A stretch of DNA of 64,000 bases from Desulfitobacterium dichloroeliminans LMG P-21439 (GTDB lineage: Bacteria; Bacillota; Desulfitobacteriia; Desulfitobacteriales; Desulfitobacteriaceae), in the NCBI RefSeq assembly GCF_000243135.2, contig NC_019903.1, forward strand, positions 2,828,001-2,892,000, in the 5' to 3' direction. This document shows, one piece after another, positions 38,148 through 46,532 of this stretch. Made by a program: the position numbers and the translations under genes. The notes beneath the pieces are model-generated. The model was not told the DNA's origin, did not search any database, and saw only the letters and a list, made by a program, of their open reading frames with translations. Positions within the stretch are counted from its first letter, which is position 1. The number at the start of each line of letters is the position of its first letter.

Positions 38148-39560
38148 TTAGAGTCTCCCTAGGAGAATAAAGTTCAGGATAAACAGAAGCGTTGCGACCC
38201 ACAATACAGGACTAACATCTTTTGCCTCACCTTTAAAAATCTTAACGATGCAGTAGAAGATAAATCCAGTAGCAATACCGTAGGAAATACTATAGCACAG
38301 AGCCATGAAAATACCAGCAAAGAAAACGGGAATAGCTTCACTTAAATCTCCCCATTTAATATCTTTAAAGGAAGAAAGCATCATGATCCCCACAATAATC
38401 AATGCCGGAGCTGTTGCCACACCAGGAATTGCACTTAGCACCGGAGCCAAGAAAGCACTCACTGCAAAGAGGATGGCGACGACAACACTGGTCAATCCTG
38501 TGCGTCCGCCTGCGCCGATACCCGCAGCACTTTCCACATAGGTGGTCGTGTTGGAAGTACCGAAAACAGCACCCACGGAGGTAGCTATGGCGTCAGCGAA
38601 AAGAGCCTTGTCCATCTTGGAGTTAAACCCTTTGCTAGTTTCAAGCGCTTTTTGGTCCGCTTCAGAGAAGATTCCTGAACTGCGACCTGTTCCAATAAAC
38701 GTACCAATGGTATCAAACACATCCGATAAGCTAAAGGCAAAAATAGTAACTAAGACGAGGGGAACCTTGGCAGGATCGCTAAAAAGTGAGCCTAAGCCAG
38801 GATTACCAAAAGCGGCCAGGAAGGTTTGCGGCAATTCCGCGAGAGCTTCACTAAAGCTAATGGAAGAACCCATGTGCGTAATTCCTAGGGGAATACCTGC
38901 TAGAGCAGTTGCGACAATTCCAATTAAAATTGCACCTTTAACATTGCGAATAAGCAAGATAACGGTAAGGATAAGACCGAAGATAGCTAGAAGTACCGGA
39001 GCAGAATTTAAGGTCACTAGCCCGGGAATGGCACGTGAACTGGCGATAACGGTTCCTGCTTCACCTAGTTGCACATAGGTTCCAGGATCAGAGGTAAAAG
39101 AAAGTAAGCCAGCGTTTTTAATTCCGATATAAGCGATAAAAATACCAATACCGCCACCGATCGCGTTTTGCAGACTTGGCGGAATCGAAGTAATGATCTT
39201 TTTTCTAATGCTTGTCACAGTGATTAAAATATTAATAATACCGCATAAGAAAACCATTGCGAGGGCTTCTTGCCAAGTAAAGCCAAGACCAAAAACAACA
39301 GTAAAGACAAAAAATGCGTTCAGACCCATTCCAGGTGCTTGGGCGTAAGGTACATTAGCGACTAGACCCATAACCAAGGTTCCAATCACTGACGCGATAA
39401 TCGTCGCTAGGAATACTGCACCCCAAGGCATACCCGCTTGTGAGAGCATTGTTGGATTAACCATAATGATGTAGGCCATTGCGAAAAAGGTAGTTAGTCC
39501 GGCAACGACCTCAGTACGAATATTACTGCCGTTTTCCCTTAGTTTAAAAAAGTTTTCCAC
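38148..39560 (-). CDS. AzgA-type hypoxanthine/adenine/guanine permease
   Basis: A 470-residue NCS2 permease with about 12 membrane segments. MAYIIMVNPTMLSQAGMPWG, AQAPGMGLNAFFVFTVVFGLG (as two halves), FDTIGTFIGTGRSSG and GTSNTTTYVESAAGIGAGGRTG are signatures of the AzgA/PbuG clade. GTG start after AGGAGG. It likely imports purines. A PurR-box-like pair overlaps its promoter. It is not a dcw gene; it lies just upstream and has its own terminator. Confidence 0.93.
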   Translation of the reverse strand: MENFFKLRENGSNIRTEVVAGLTTFFAMAYIIMVNPTMLSQAGMPWGAVFLATIIASVIGTLVMGLVANVPYAQAPGMGLNAFFVFTVVFGLGFTWQEALAMVFLCGIINILITVTSIRKKIITSIPPSLQNAIGGGIGIFIAYIGIKNAGLLSFTSDPGTYVQLGEAGTVIASSRAIPGLVTLNSAPVLLAIFGLILTVILLIRNVKGAILIGIVATALAGIPLGITHMGSSISFSEALAELPQTFLAAFGNPGLGSLFSDPAKVPLVLVTIFAFSLSDVFDTIGTFIGTGRSSGIFSEADQKALETSKGFNSKMDKALFADAIATSVGAVFGTSNTTTYVESAAGIGAGGRTGLTSVVVAILFAVSAFLAPVLSAIPGVATAPALIIVGIMMLSSFKDIKWGDLSEAIPVFFAGIFMALCYSISYGIATGFIFYCIVKIFKGEAKDVSPVLWVATLLFILNFILLGRL

Positions 39561-39887
39561 CCTGATTCCTCCTGTTTATTGTCATCTTTGCCGCTTTTCG
39601 TCTTAAACAGACATCAAACAGCATTTATTTAATGAATGTATTATACTTTATTTCCGAACGTTAGTCCATACTTTTTCCAGTTCGTTCGGGAGTTTCTTTT
39701 CCTTTTCTCTTTCTCTAGTTACTTTTTTCTAGTTACTTCTTTGTCTAGTTAAACACATACCATAGAAAGGAGGACAAAGAAAACCCCGCTTCACTGCGCT
39801 TAGGTTTCGCGCATTGAAGTAATTCGTAGTCCCGGATTGCCGTTATACTATCGACCGATAAAAATAGTGAAAACCTAAATTTATGTA
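39561..39887. other. intergenic region with permease promoter
   Basis: About 330 bp. It holds a TATAAT (minus, complement of 39640-39645), a PurBox-like pair (39650-39692), and TAACTAGA repeats near 39711-39750. No gene or purine riboswitch fold was found. Confidence 0.6.
39650..39692. promoter_or_regulatory. PurR box-like inverted repeat
   Basis: CCGAACG (39654-39660) and its inverse CGTTCGG (39683-39689) face each other, each beside AT-rich bases, as in Bacillus PurBoxes (CCGAAC pairs). They overlap the -35 side of a TATAAT promoter for the purine permease, which is regulated by PurR in Bacillus. No purR gene is in view. Confidence 0.55.
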
Positions 39888-39935
39888 CAAAAAAGGGAGT
39901 AGACAAGCGCTTTAGATGCTATGCCATACTCCCTT
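39888..39935 (-). terminator. terminator of lpdA
   Basis: GGGAGTA (39895-39901) pairs with TACTCCC (39927-39933); the minus strand then has six T. It lies 11 bp past the lpdA stop. Confidence 0.82.
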
Positions 39936-39946
39936 GATTCGATCGT

Positions 39947-41332
39947 CTAGGCTAAATGCAATGGCTTCTCAAAGATTCCATGGGCCGCCTCCATAATGGC
40001 CTCCGGCAACGTCGGATGAGCATGAATAGTTTTCGCAAGGTCATCCGCAGTTAAGCCTTTCTCCACGGCAAGAACACATTCTTGAATCAGGCTGCTGGCC
40101 TGAGGTCCCATAATACTAGCACCGATCACTACGCCCTCTTCATTTGCAAGAAGCTTCACCAGTCCCATGACTTCTCCTAATGCTAAAGCTTTGCCATTGG
40201 CACTGAAGGGAAACTTACTAATCTTATAGGCTTTTCCGGAAGCCTTTAAAGCTTGTTCAGTTTCTCCTACAGTAGCGATTTCCGGATATGTAAAAATCGC
40301 ACTGGGAATCGCCCGACCTTCCATCGTAACCTGTCTTCCGGCAATATGCTCAGCTACTACCATACCTTGCATTGAGGCAACATGGGCAAGCATAGTCCCG
40401 CCGACAACATCCCCAATGGCATAGATCTTCGGGACGGAAGTTTGCATCTGTCCGTTGACGCGAATGGCTCCGCATTCAAGCTCAAGCCCTAAGGCCTTCA
40501 CCTGAATTCCACGCATATTTGGTTTTCTCCCCGTTGCTAAAAGCACTTGCTGAGCCGGCAACTCCTTAAGTCCTTTAGCATCTTCAACATGGACAATCAA
40601 TGCTCCGTCTCCGGCGCTAATTGCTTTGACCGAGGTTTTCGTCAGAATCTGGATGCCACTTTTCTTAAGCAAGGGCGTTAAACGTTTGGGAATCTCCTCA
40701 TCAATCATGGGGAGGAGCGTGGGGAGCATTTCTATGACACTTACCTGGACCCCAAGCTCATGATAGATGGAGGCAAATTCTAAGCCGATGACTCCCCCAC
40801 CGATGATGACCAAGCTCTCCGGCAGGGTCTTCTGTTCGAGGATTTCTTCGCTAGTGACCACGCCCGGTAGCTCCAGTCCCGGTACGGGTATACTTGCCGG
40901 AAGTGAACCAGTAGCTAGAACTATGTGATCGACCTGTATCCGATCTATACCTGTTTCGGACTGGACTTCCAGATAGCCGGCTTCTTTAACCTCACCCCAA
41001 GCCTTCACCACATTTATCTTCTTGGCCTTTAGAAGCTGCTCTATGCCGCCCACCAAAGTATTGACCACCTGATCCTTTCTCGCCATGATGCGCGCGAAAT
41101 CAAAACCTGCATCGTGAATCGTGATACCAAAGTCTTCAGCATGCTTTAACTCTCGCCAAAGCTCGGCACTTTTGACTAAGGTCTTCGTAGGAATACATCC
41201 TTTGTTTAAGCAGGTCCCGCCCAGACGCCCTTCCTCGATGAGAATCACAGATAAGCCAAGCTGAGCCGCACGTAAGGCGCAAACATATCCTCCAGGTCCT
41301 CCCCCTAAAATGCCCACCTGATAACGTTCCAT
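39947..41332 (-). CDS. lpdA: dihydrolipoamide dehydrogenase
   Basis: A 461-residue flavoprotein. It has the FAD site GILGGGPGGYVCALRAAQLG, the redox disulfide GGTCLNKGCIPTK, an NAD site GGGVIGLEFAS, and the C-terminal interface HAHPTLPEAIMEAAHG. It oxidises the dihydrolipoyl arm; with no E2/E3 operon nearby it is probably the L protein of the glycine cleavage system 35 kb away. ATG 41332 is better spaced from GGAGAG than ATG 41338. Confidence 0.95.
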   Translation of the reverse strand: MERYQVGILGGGPGGYVCALRAAQLGLSVILIEEGRLGGTCLNKGCIPTKTLVKSAELWRELKHAEDFGITIHDAGFDFARIMARKDQVVNTLVGGIEQLLKAKKINVVKAWGEVKEAGYLEVQSETGIDRIQVDHIVLATGSLPASIPVPGLELPGVVTSEEILEQKTLPESLVIIGGGVIGLEFASIYHELGVQVSVIEMLPTLLPMIDEEIPKRLTPLLKKSGIQILTKTSVKAISAGDGALIVHVEDAKGLKELPAQQVLLATGRKPNMRGIQVKALGLELECGAIRVNGQMQTSVPKIYAIGDVVGGTMLAHVASMQGMVVAEHIAGRQVTMEGRAIPSAIFTYPEIATVGETEQALKASGKAYKISKFPFSANGKALALGEVMGLVKLLANEEGVVIGASIMGPQASSLIQECVLAVEKGLTADDLAKTIHAHPTLPEAIMEAAHGIFEKPLHLA

Positions 41333-41382
41333 AGTCATCTCTCCTCTCGCCTTATTGAGTCACTACCTTAGCAATGATAGTG

Positions 41383-41419
41383 AAAAAAGCCTATTTTGTG
41401 TGTACTCACAAATAGGCTT
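41383..41419 (-). terminator. terminator after the DUF1858 gene
   Basis: AAGCCTATTT pairs with AAATAGGCTT around a short loop; the minus strand continues TTTTTT. It separates the DUF1858 gene from lpdA, so these are separate transcripts. Confidence 0.85.
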
Positions 41420-41458
41420 CCCTTATTATCCAAAATTAATAGCTGTTAATTGAAGCTG

Positions 41459-41656
41459 TCAATTGGATGTAATGACTTTATTCAAGTGCTCCACTAATTC
41501 ATCCGGTTTCTTGCCATGTGTAAGTGCTGCACCTTCGATGCTTTCCATAGCGGATGAAGGGCAACCCAAACAGTGCATACCTAATTCAAGAAAGGTTTGA
41601 ACCGTCTGAGGGTAGGTTCGTAAGACTTGACCCACAGTCATATCCTTGGTAATCAA
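41459..41656 (-). CDS. DUF1858 domain protein, small CxxC
   Basis: A 65-residue protein: DMTVGQVLRTYPQTVQTFLELGMHCLGCPSS. Family DUF1858 has this fold with a CxxC (here CLGC) that may bind metal or be redox-active. Found alone between lpdA and a membrane protein. Role unknown. Confidence 0.88.
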   Translation of the reverse strand: MITKDMTVGQVLRTYPQTVQTFLELGMHCLGCPSSAMESIEGAALTHGKKPDELVEHLNKVITSN

Positions 41657-41740
41657 TGTAACGGCCTCCTATCATCTCTCAATTCTCACTAAATCACTCG
41701 GATTTATTATAAAGGATTTTGGTGATAAGTTCAACTCCTT

Positions 41741-43861
41741 CTACTCAAAGAGAATCACCTTGAGCCAGTCGGATTGTTGGAGTAAATGTAGTGCATAGAA
41801 AAAATCTTCCCAGCGAAAAGCCGCCACGGCACCGAGAATTAAGATAAGAATTCCCGGAACCCAAAGAAAGGCTGCATATCGACCTCCTACGCGATGGGTA
41901 TCCCGAATTTTCAAAGGGAGAAAGAGAATATGAAAAGCTACATAGGCTAATATAGGTACGGAGCGAGGGACCCCCCATCCTTGTAACACCCACAAAACTC
42001 CCACCATCCAGTTCCAGAAATATCTTCTTTCCAGCCATGCCGCAAGTCCCATGACGTCAGGTGTGCCCGGCATTCTTGGCGCCACAACTCCAATTTGTAG
42101 CAATCGAAATAGAACAAATAGGCTCCCCATCATCACCCAAATTAACCATGGTGATTGGAGACGTATCCCCTCCCAAATCGGCCATTGATTGGGAATCCAG
42201 TGCGCCCACGGTACATGGGTATTAAAAATTAGGGCAGTCAACAAACCCGCTATCGTCATCTCCCGAGTCAACATGGCTAAGCACTGCCAAAACCAAGCGA
42301 TTCGCAAAGCCCTTTTGGGTTTCTTATTTTGCAGTTCCTTGTATCGCCAATTCACCGCCACCAAATTCGACCAAGCTACTATAATAAGCAGGGCAGTCCA
42401 TACCCAGCTTACCAATTGCTCTGCGGGCCATAAAAGCTCCGAAGTTGTTCGGTTTACTTGAGGCTGCTCAATCTCTCCCCAAGTACCTTGAATAGTTATT
42501 TCATCAGTTAAGTTAAAGTTAAACGCCGGAATCGGTTTCACCATAGTCTGAACTGCTTGTTCGTAGTCTTTTAACAAAGCTTGGGGATTATATTCCAACC
42601 CTATGCCTGAGGTATAGGCCCACACTGAGGGATGGAGGCTACTTACCCGGATCCAATCTTCCCATGAACGAGGTTCTGGGAGATGCTGAGCAGGTATCAT
42701 CGAGCTACTAGGAAGTTCTGTCCATACTCCGATGCCCACCCGGTCGGCTTCGACCAACCAATATTCATCGGGTAAATCTCCCGAAAAATAGATGAGATTA
42801 TAACCTTGGGCCTTGCATTCCTTAAGCCAATCCGCAACTTCACCACGATTTCTCAATTCATACCCCTTGGCCGGGGAGAGTGCCAATCCTCTGATAGCAA
42901 GCTGTTGACCATTCAAGGAGAAGCTTCCTTCCTGATAGTCTAAGGACTTAAGACCAACAGCAAAGGCGATATCATCTCGATCTCCACGGGTGTTGCTTAC
43001 AGTTAAATAGGCCTGGTAAAGAAAAGGATCTTCAGGGCTCCAGACATGCCCGTTGGGAATCTGGAAAGTGACGCTTACTGGTTGTACAGGGCTCTCATCG
43101 GCTTGAACTTGGGTCATGATTTGAGCTACCTCTGCCGAACCATCGGAAATCACCCCTTGAACAGTCCAGGGACCATACTCTGAGAACCCATGATGGCTAA
43201 GTTGGAAATCTACTCGAACAAGGGCCGTTTCCTTCTCCCAAACACTATGAAGCTGAGGATTTTCAATACTTGTCTCCATTATCGCTTGTAACGAAACTGC
43301 TCCCGTAATCCTACCTTTGGCCGGATAGGGCGATCCTAAAAAGGTTTTTCTCTGAGATGGGGGAGCTGTAATCTCCAGTAGAAGGAGGTTTTCTTGACCA
43401 TGTCGCAAAGCCGAAACAGGTACTTGTATTCGGCTGCTGCCTCCCTCGCTTTCCACATACCCAATCCGGTTGCTACTCTCCATTCCGTTGAGGTAAATTG
43501 CACCCTCCCCGTACACTCCATTGATTTGGAGCATGAGGCTCCGAGCGTTCCATTCCGCCGGTACTGTAAAGGCTTTTGTTGCCACATGGAAATCTAAGTT
43601 CGACGGTAGCAAACCATACTCTCCACCTGTTAACGGTGAGTTGTTCCCTTTCTCCTCAAGATCCGTTTCCGTAATCCATGCTTGTCTCAAAGAAGGATAT
43701 ATCTTCCACTGCCCGCCCAAATCCATTTCCCAGCGATTTACACTAGTTAAAGATGAGGCAGATTCAAGCAGAACTCCAGGAGTCGAATGCCAATTCCAGA
43801 GGAGTAGCCCTAGGGTTATGGCAAGGGTAAGTATTAATATATAAAGACGTCTATTAAACAT
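41741..43861 (-). CDS. membrane protein with GH2-like ectodomain fused to a polytopic tail
   Basis: A 706-residue protein. An N-terminal segment (about 6-22) is followed by a GH2-type jelly roll (about 40-195: WEMDLGGQWKIYPSLRQAW, PAEWNARSLMLQINGVYGEGAIYLNG split in two), an Ig-like part (to about 315) and a shortened TIM-barrel-like part (SFSLNGQQLAIRGLALSP; HPSVWAYTSGIGLEYNP). In GH2 the acid/base site reads SLGNE; here GIGLE keeps an E but loses N. Six membrane segments follow (about 490-700). This layout is unusual. Catalysis is doubtful; sugar binding at the surface is an inference. ATG 43861 chosen over TTG 43870. Confidence 0.7.
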   Translation of the reverse strand: MFNRRLYILILTLAITLGLLLWNWHSTPGVLLESASSLTSVNRWEMDLGGQWKIYPSLRQAWITETDLEEKGNNSPLTGGEYGLLPSNLDFHVATKAFTVPAEWNARSLMLQINGVYGEGAIYLNGMESSNRIGYVESEGGSSRIQVPVSALRHGQENLLLLEITAPPSQRKTFLGSPYPAKGRITGAVSLQAIMETSIENPQLHSVWEKETALVRVDFQLSHHGFSEYGPWTVQGVISDGSAEVAQIMTQVQADESPVQPVSVTFQIPNGHVWSPEDPFLYQAYLTVSNTRGDRDDIAFAVGLKSLDYQEGSFSLNGQQLAIRGLALSPAKGYELRNRGEVADWLKECKAQGYNLIYFSGDLPDEYWLVEADRVGIGVWTELPSSSMIPAQHLPEPRSWEDWIRVSSLHPSVWAYTSGIGLEYNPQALLKDYEQAVQTMVKPIPAFNFNLTDEITIQGTWGEIEQPQVNRTTSELLWPAEQLVSWVWTALLIIVAWSNLVAVNWRYKELQNKKPKRALRIAWFWQCLAMLTREMTIAGLLTALIFNTHVPWAHWIPNQWPIWEGIRLQSPWLIWVMMGSLFVLFRLLQIGVVAPRMPGTPDVMGLAAWLERRYFWNWMVGVLWVLQGWGVPRSVPILAYVAFHILFLPLKIRDTHRVGGRYAAFLWVPGILILILGAVAAFRWEDFFYALHLLQQSDWLKVILFE

Positions 43862-44053
43862 AGTAGCCAATGCCTTTCTTAATCAACCTATTAAGAACCA
43901 ATAGATTATTCATCCGTTATAATTTCTAGAAAACCTCTCAAATTCCTTTATCCGGGTAGTCGCCCTAGAAAATAGTGACCCATGAGCTACTTGACCCCAG
44001 AAAGATTTTTCATCAGTGATGTAGCCTAAGAGCGACATGGGAGTCTGACGAGA

Positions 44054-44084
44054 TAAAAAAAGCCTGATCAAGGATCAGACTTTT
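44054..44084 (-). terminator. terminator of perR-like gene
   Basis: GCCTGATC pairs with GATCAGAC (one wobble) around AAG; the minus strand follows with seven T. It lies about 20 bp past the stop. Confidence 0.88.
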
Positions 44085-44104
44085 AAAATAGCTTTACTTT
44101 ACAG

Positions 44105-44539
44105 TTAATTCATTTTCTTCAGATCTGGCGATACACAGTTAGGACAAACCCCGTAAAACTCCAGGCGGTGACCGTGGACTTGGAAACCTGTCTTCACTTC
44201 AACTTCATTCTCCAACTCCAGTAATGGACGATGCAAATCTACAATTCTCCCACACTCTGTGCAGGCAACATGATAGTGATTATTCGCATTCCCATCAAAA
44301 TGGCTTGACATATCTCCATAGGAAAGTTCTAAGATATATCCATGTTCCTTCAACATATTCAAGGTGTTATAGATTGTCCCCAAACTTACCCCAGGAAATT
44401 TTGCCTTGACATGATGATATATCTCCTCAGCAGTTGGATGAGTATCGGTACCTAACAGAAATTCTAAGATAGCTTGACGTTGGGGTGTAAAGCGTACCCC
44501 TTTATCTTTGAGGTGCTTAAGAATTTCTATTGCAGTCAT
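44105..44539 (-). CDS. perR: PerR/Fur family regulator
   Basis: A 144-residue Fur-family repressor. The helix-turn-helix covers about 15-75 (RFTPQRQAILEFLLGTDTHP; GVSLGTIYNTLNMLKEHG). Metal site residues: H and D in SSHFDGNANNHYHVACTECG, D in RIVDLH. Two CxxC pairs (CTEC, CPNC) make the structural zinc site. The aspartate spacing suits PerR, a peroxide sensor. A PerR-box-like site lies 20 bp upstream, suggesting autoregulation. Fur or Zur function is not excluded. Confidence 0.9.
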   Translation of the reverse strand: MTAIEILKHLKDKGVRFTPQRQAILEFLLGTDTHPTAEEIYHHVKAKFPGVSLGTIYNTLNMLKEHGYILELSYGDMSSHFDGNANNHYHVACTECGRIVDLHRPLLELENEVEVKTGFQVHGHRLEFYGVCPNCVSPDLKKMN

Positions 44540-44558
44540 GACCTCATCTCCTTGATCT

Positions 44559-44573
44559 TTAAAATTATTATTA
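44559..44573. promoter_or_regulatory. PerR-box-like operator
   Basis: TTAAAATTATTATTA matches the PerR consensus TTATAATNATTATAA at 12 of 14 positions and lies in the perR promoter region. Confidence 0.55.
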
Positions 44574-44628
44574 GTTTTAGTTTAGTTAAATATATGCCAA
44601 CTGTCAATAGAAATATTTCTGAATATAT

Positions 44629-44660
44629 AAAAAAAGAGAGAGTCTTTTTTCTGACTCCCC
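44629..44660 (-). terminator. terminator of ferredoxin gene
   Basis: GAGTC pairs with GACTC; the minus strand continues with CTCTC and seven T. The ferredoxin stop is 15 bp upstream. Confidence 0.75.
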
Positions 44661-44674
44661 TTTTCAGTACACAT

Positions 44675-44878
<204 letters not shown>

Positions 44879-44955
44879 TCACTATAACATAAGGAAAGAA
44901 AGTATGGCAATATGCAATTTAATATTTTGTCCAAAGTACTAATTGTTATGCGAGA

Positions 44956-45111
44956 TTAGATATCCCGGTCAGGACGATAAGGCACTTGATAAAGTCTCCG
45001 CATACAATGAGAACAATAAGGGAGCATACGATTGCTTACATGATTTCTCCGAAAAAGGACCTTGTCTAAATCCTCATGTTCAAATCCGCAAGAACGACAT
45101 CTTTCTAACAC
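44956..45111 (-). CDS. small zinc-finger-like protein (51 residues)
   Basis: A GTG at 45111 lies 6-7 nt after AGGAGG and opens a 51-codon frame: (V)LERCRSCGFEHEDLDKVLF, then YCSHCMRRLYQVPYRPDRDI. Two CxxC pairs 25 residues apart suggest a zinc knuckle. The frame fills the gap between the ferredoxin and VWA genes. I do not recognise the family. The good ribosome site is the strongest support. Confidence 0.65.
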   Translation of the reverse strand: MLERCRSCGFEHEDLDKVLFRRNHVSNRMLPYCSHCMRRLYQVPYRPDRDI

Positions 45112-45184
45112 CTGATTAACCTCCTAGATTGTGAGCTTATGAACGATGTATTTACACCTCTAGTATGTCTCACAACTTTGGAAT

Positions 45185-46519
45185 TTAAACAAACCCTGGT
45201 GATTTCTTTAGAATATCCTGCAAATGTTCTAAAGTATTGCATTCAAACATTTGGCAATAGGGTCGGAAAAGTTCAATGGAATTGACATCCTTCCAGCGTT
45301 TCTCGGGCAAAGTATTAAGCCAAACAATCTCCCGTACCTTCCTGCGCGTCTTTTTAAGATAGACCGCTGCTTTCTCCCCCTCCAAAGTTAGGGCGTCGCT
45401 TAGAATAAAGAGAACGGTGCGACGAGAAAGGGAATGCCCATGCTGTTCATGAAGTTCCTCTAGAGACACAGCTAAATTCGTTCCACCGCCAAATTCTTCA
45501 ACTAAACCTGTCAAGGATGTATTCACCATTCCTTGAAAGGACTGAATCCCCCGAAGTCTTGGGGTAATATCTACTAGATGACTAGCAAAAACATAAGTCT
45601 CAATTCCGGCAACTAAGCTGGTCAAACCATAAATGAATTGCAAAATAAACTCTGTATATTTCACCATGGACCCGGACAAGTCACAGATTAGAACAAACTT
45701 GGGCTTGCCTTTACGCCTTTTTCGATAGGTCTGTTTTAATAAGACACCTCCATAGCGAAGGTTTTCTCGAACTGTTCGACGCATATCCAAGCTTCCCCTT
45801 TTGCCTTGCCTAAGTCTCCGTGAGACCTGTGAAGCCAATCTTCGGGACAAACGACGGATTAATTTACTCACTTCCGGCCACTCTTCAGGAGGTATATCTT
45901 TTAAATCTTTAGTAAGGTAGTGCATTTCCTTCTGGCGCACAGCCCGCTCAACCTCGCTCAACAAGCCTTCTTGTCCCGGCGGGGCGATTAGAAAATCTTC
46001 TCCTAATTTTCTTTTCCAGTATTCCAAGGAGCCGTGAAACATCTTTTCCACCAAGGGTTGGAAGGAATGATCCACGGGAATCCCATTTCTGACCCCTTCC
46101 TCTGAGCGCCCAAGGAACTTCTTCAGCCGCTCTTTTTCATCTTCGGGAAGACTCATATAGGTTGCCCGCTGTTCATCCGTAAGCTCTAATTCCTCCCCTT
46201 GAAAACGCAACTCTTCTCGAGTCTCTGCTATCCCCTTTTCCCAGCTTTCCGTCTTTTCCTGTGCCTCTTTCTGCCAATTCGACTGGGCTTCTGGGGTAGC
46301 GAAGAACACGCGAAAGACTTCTTCGAACCAGGACAACTGATTCACAGATTTCACTAAAGTGCTTCGAAGAACCCCCTCTACTAAGGATTTATCTGCCATT
46401 CCAATTATAGTTAAACCTTGCAAAGCATCTTGAACCTCTGTAAGGCTCACAGGTATGCCTCCTTCACGCAGGAGACGAATAAAATCTAAAAGATGACGGT
46501 CCAACTCACTTCGTTCCAC
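45185..46519 (-). CDS. VWA domain protein (CoxE-like)
   Basis: A 444-residue protein. The C-terminal VWA domain has the MIDAS motif DLSGS (D280, S282, S284) in VLICDLSGSMVKYTEFI. The first 260 residues are helical and charged. Such CoxE-like proteins partner MoxR AAA+ ATPases to mature metalloenzymes or complexes. The moxR gene is 13 bp upstream in the same direction, so they are a pair. Client unknown. Confidence 0.9.
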   Translation of the reverse strand: MERSELDRHLLDFIRLLREGGIPVSLTEVQDALQGLTIIGMADKSLVEGVLRSTLVKSVNQLSWFEEVFRVFFATPEAQSNWQKEAQEKTESWEKGIAETREELRFQGEELELTDEQRATYMSLPEDEKERLKKFLGRSEEGVRNGIPVDHSFQPLVEKMFHGSLEYWKRKLGEDFLIAPPGQEGLLSEVERAVRQKEMHYLTKDLKDIPPEEWPEVSKLIRRLSRRLASQVSRRLRQGKRGSLDMRRTVRENLRYGGVLLKQTYRKRRKGKPKFVLICDLSGSMVKYTEFILQFIYGLTSLVAGIETYVFASHLVDITPRLRGIQSFQGMVNTSLTGLVEEFGGGTNLAVSLEELHEQHGHSLSRRTVLFILSDALTLEGEKAAVYLKKTRRKVREIVWLNTLPEKRWKDVNSIELFRPYCQMFECNTLEHLQDILKKSPGFV

Positions 46520-46532
46520 TCGGGGTCCCCCC

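Noticed and set aside
39561-39887. Purine riboswitch before the permease
   Set aside because: I could not find the conserved three-way junction bases; the PurBox pair explains regulation better.
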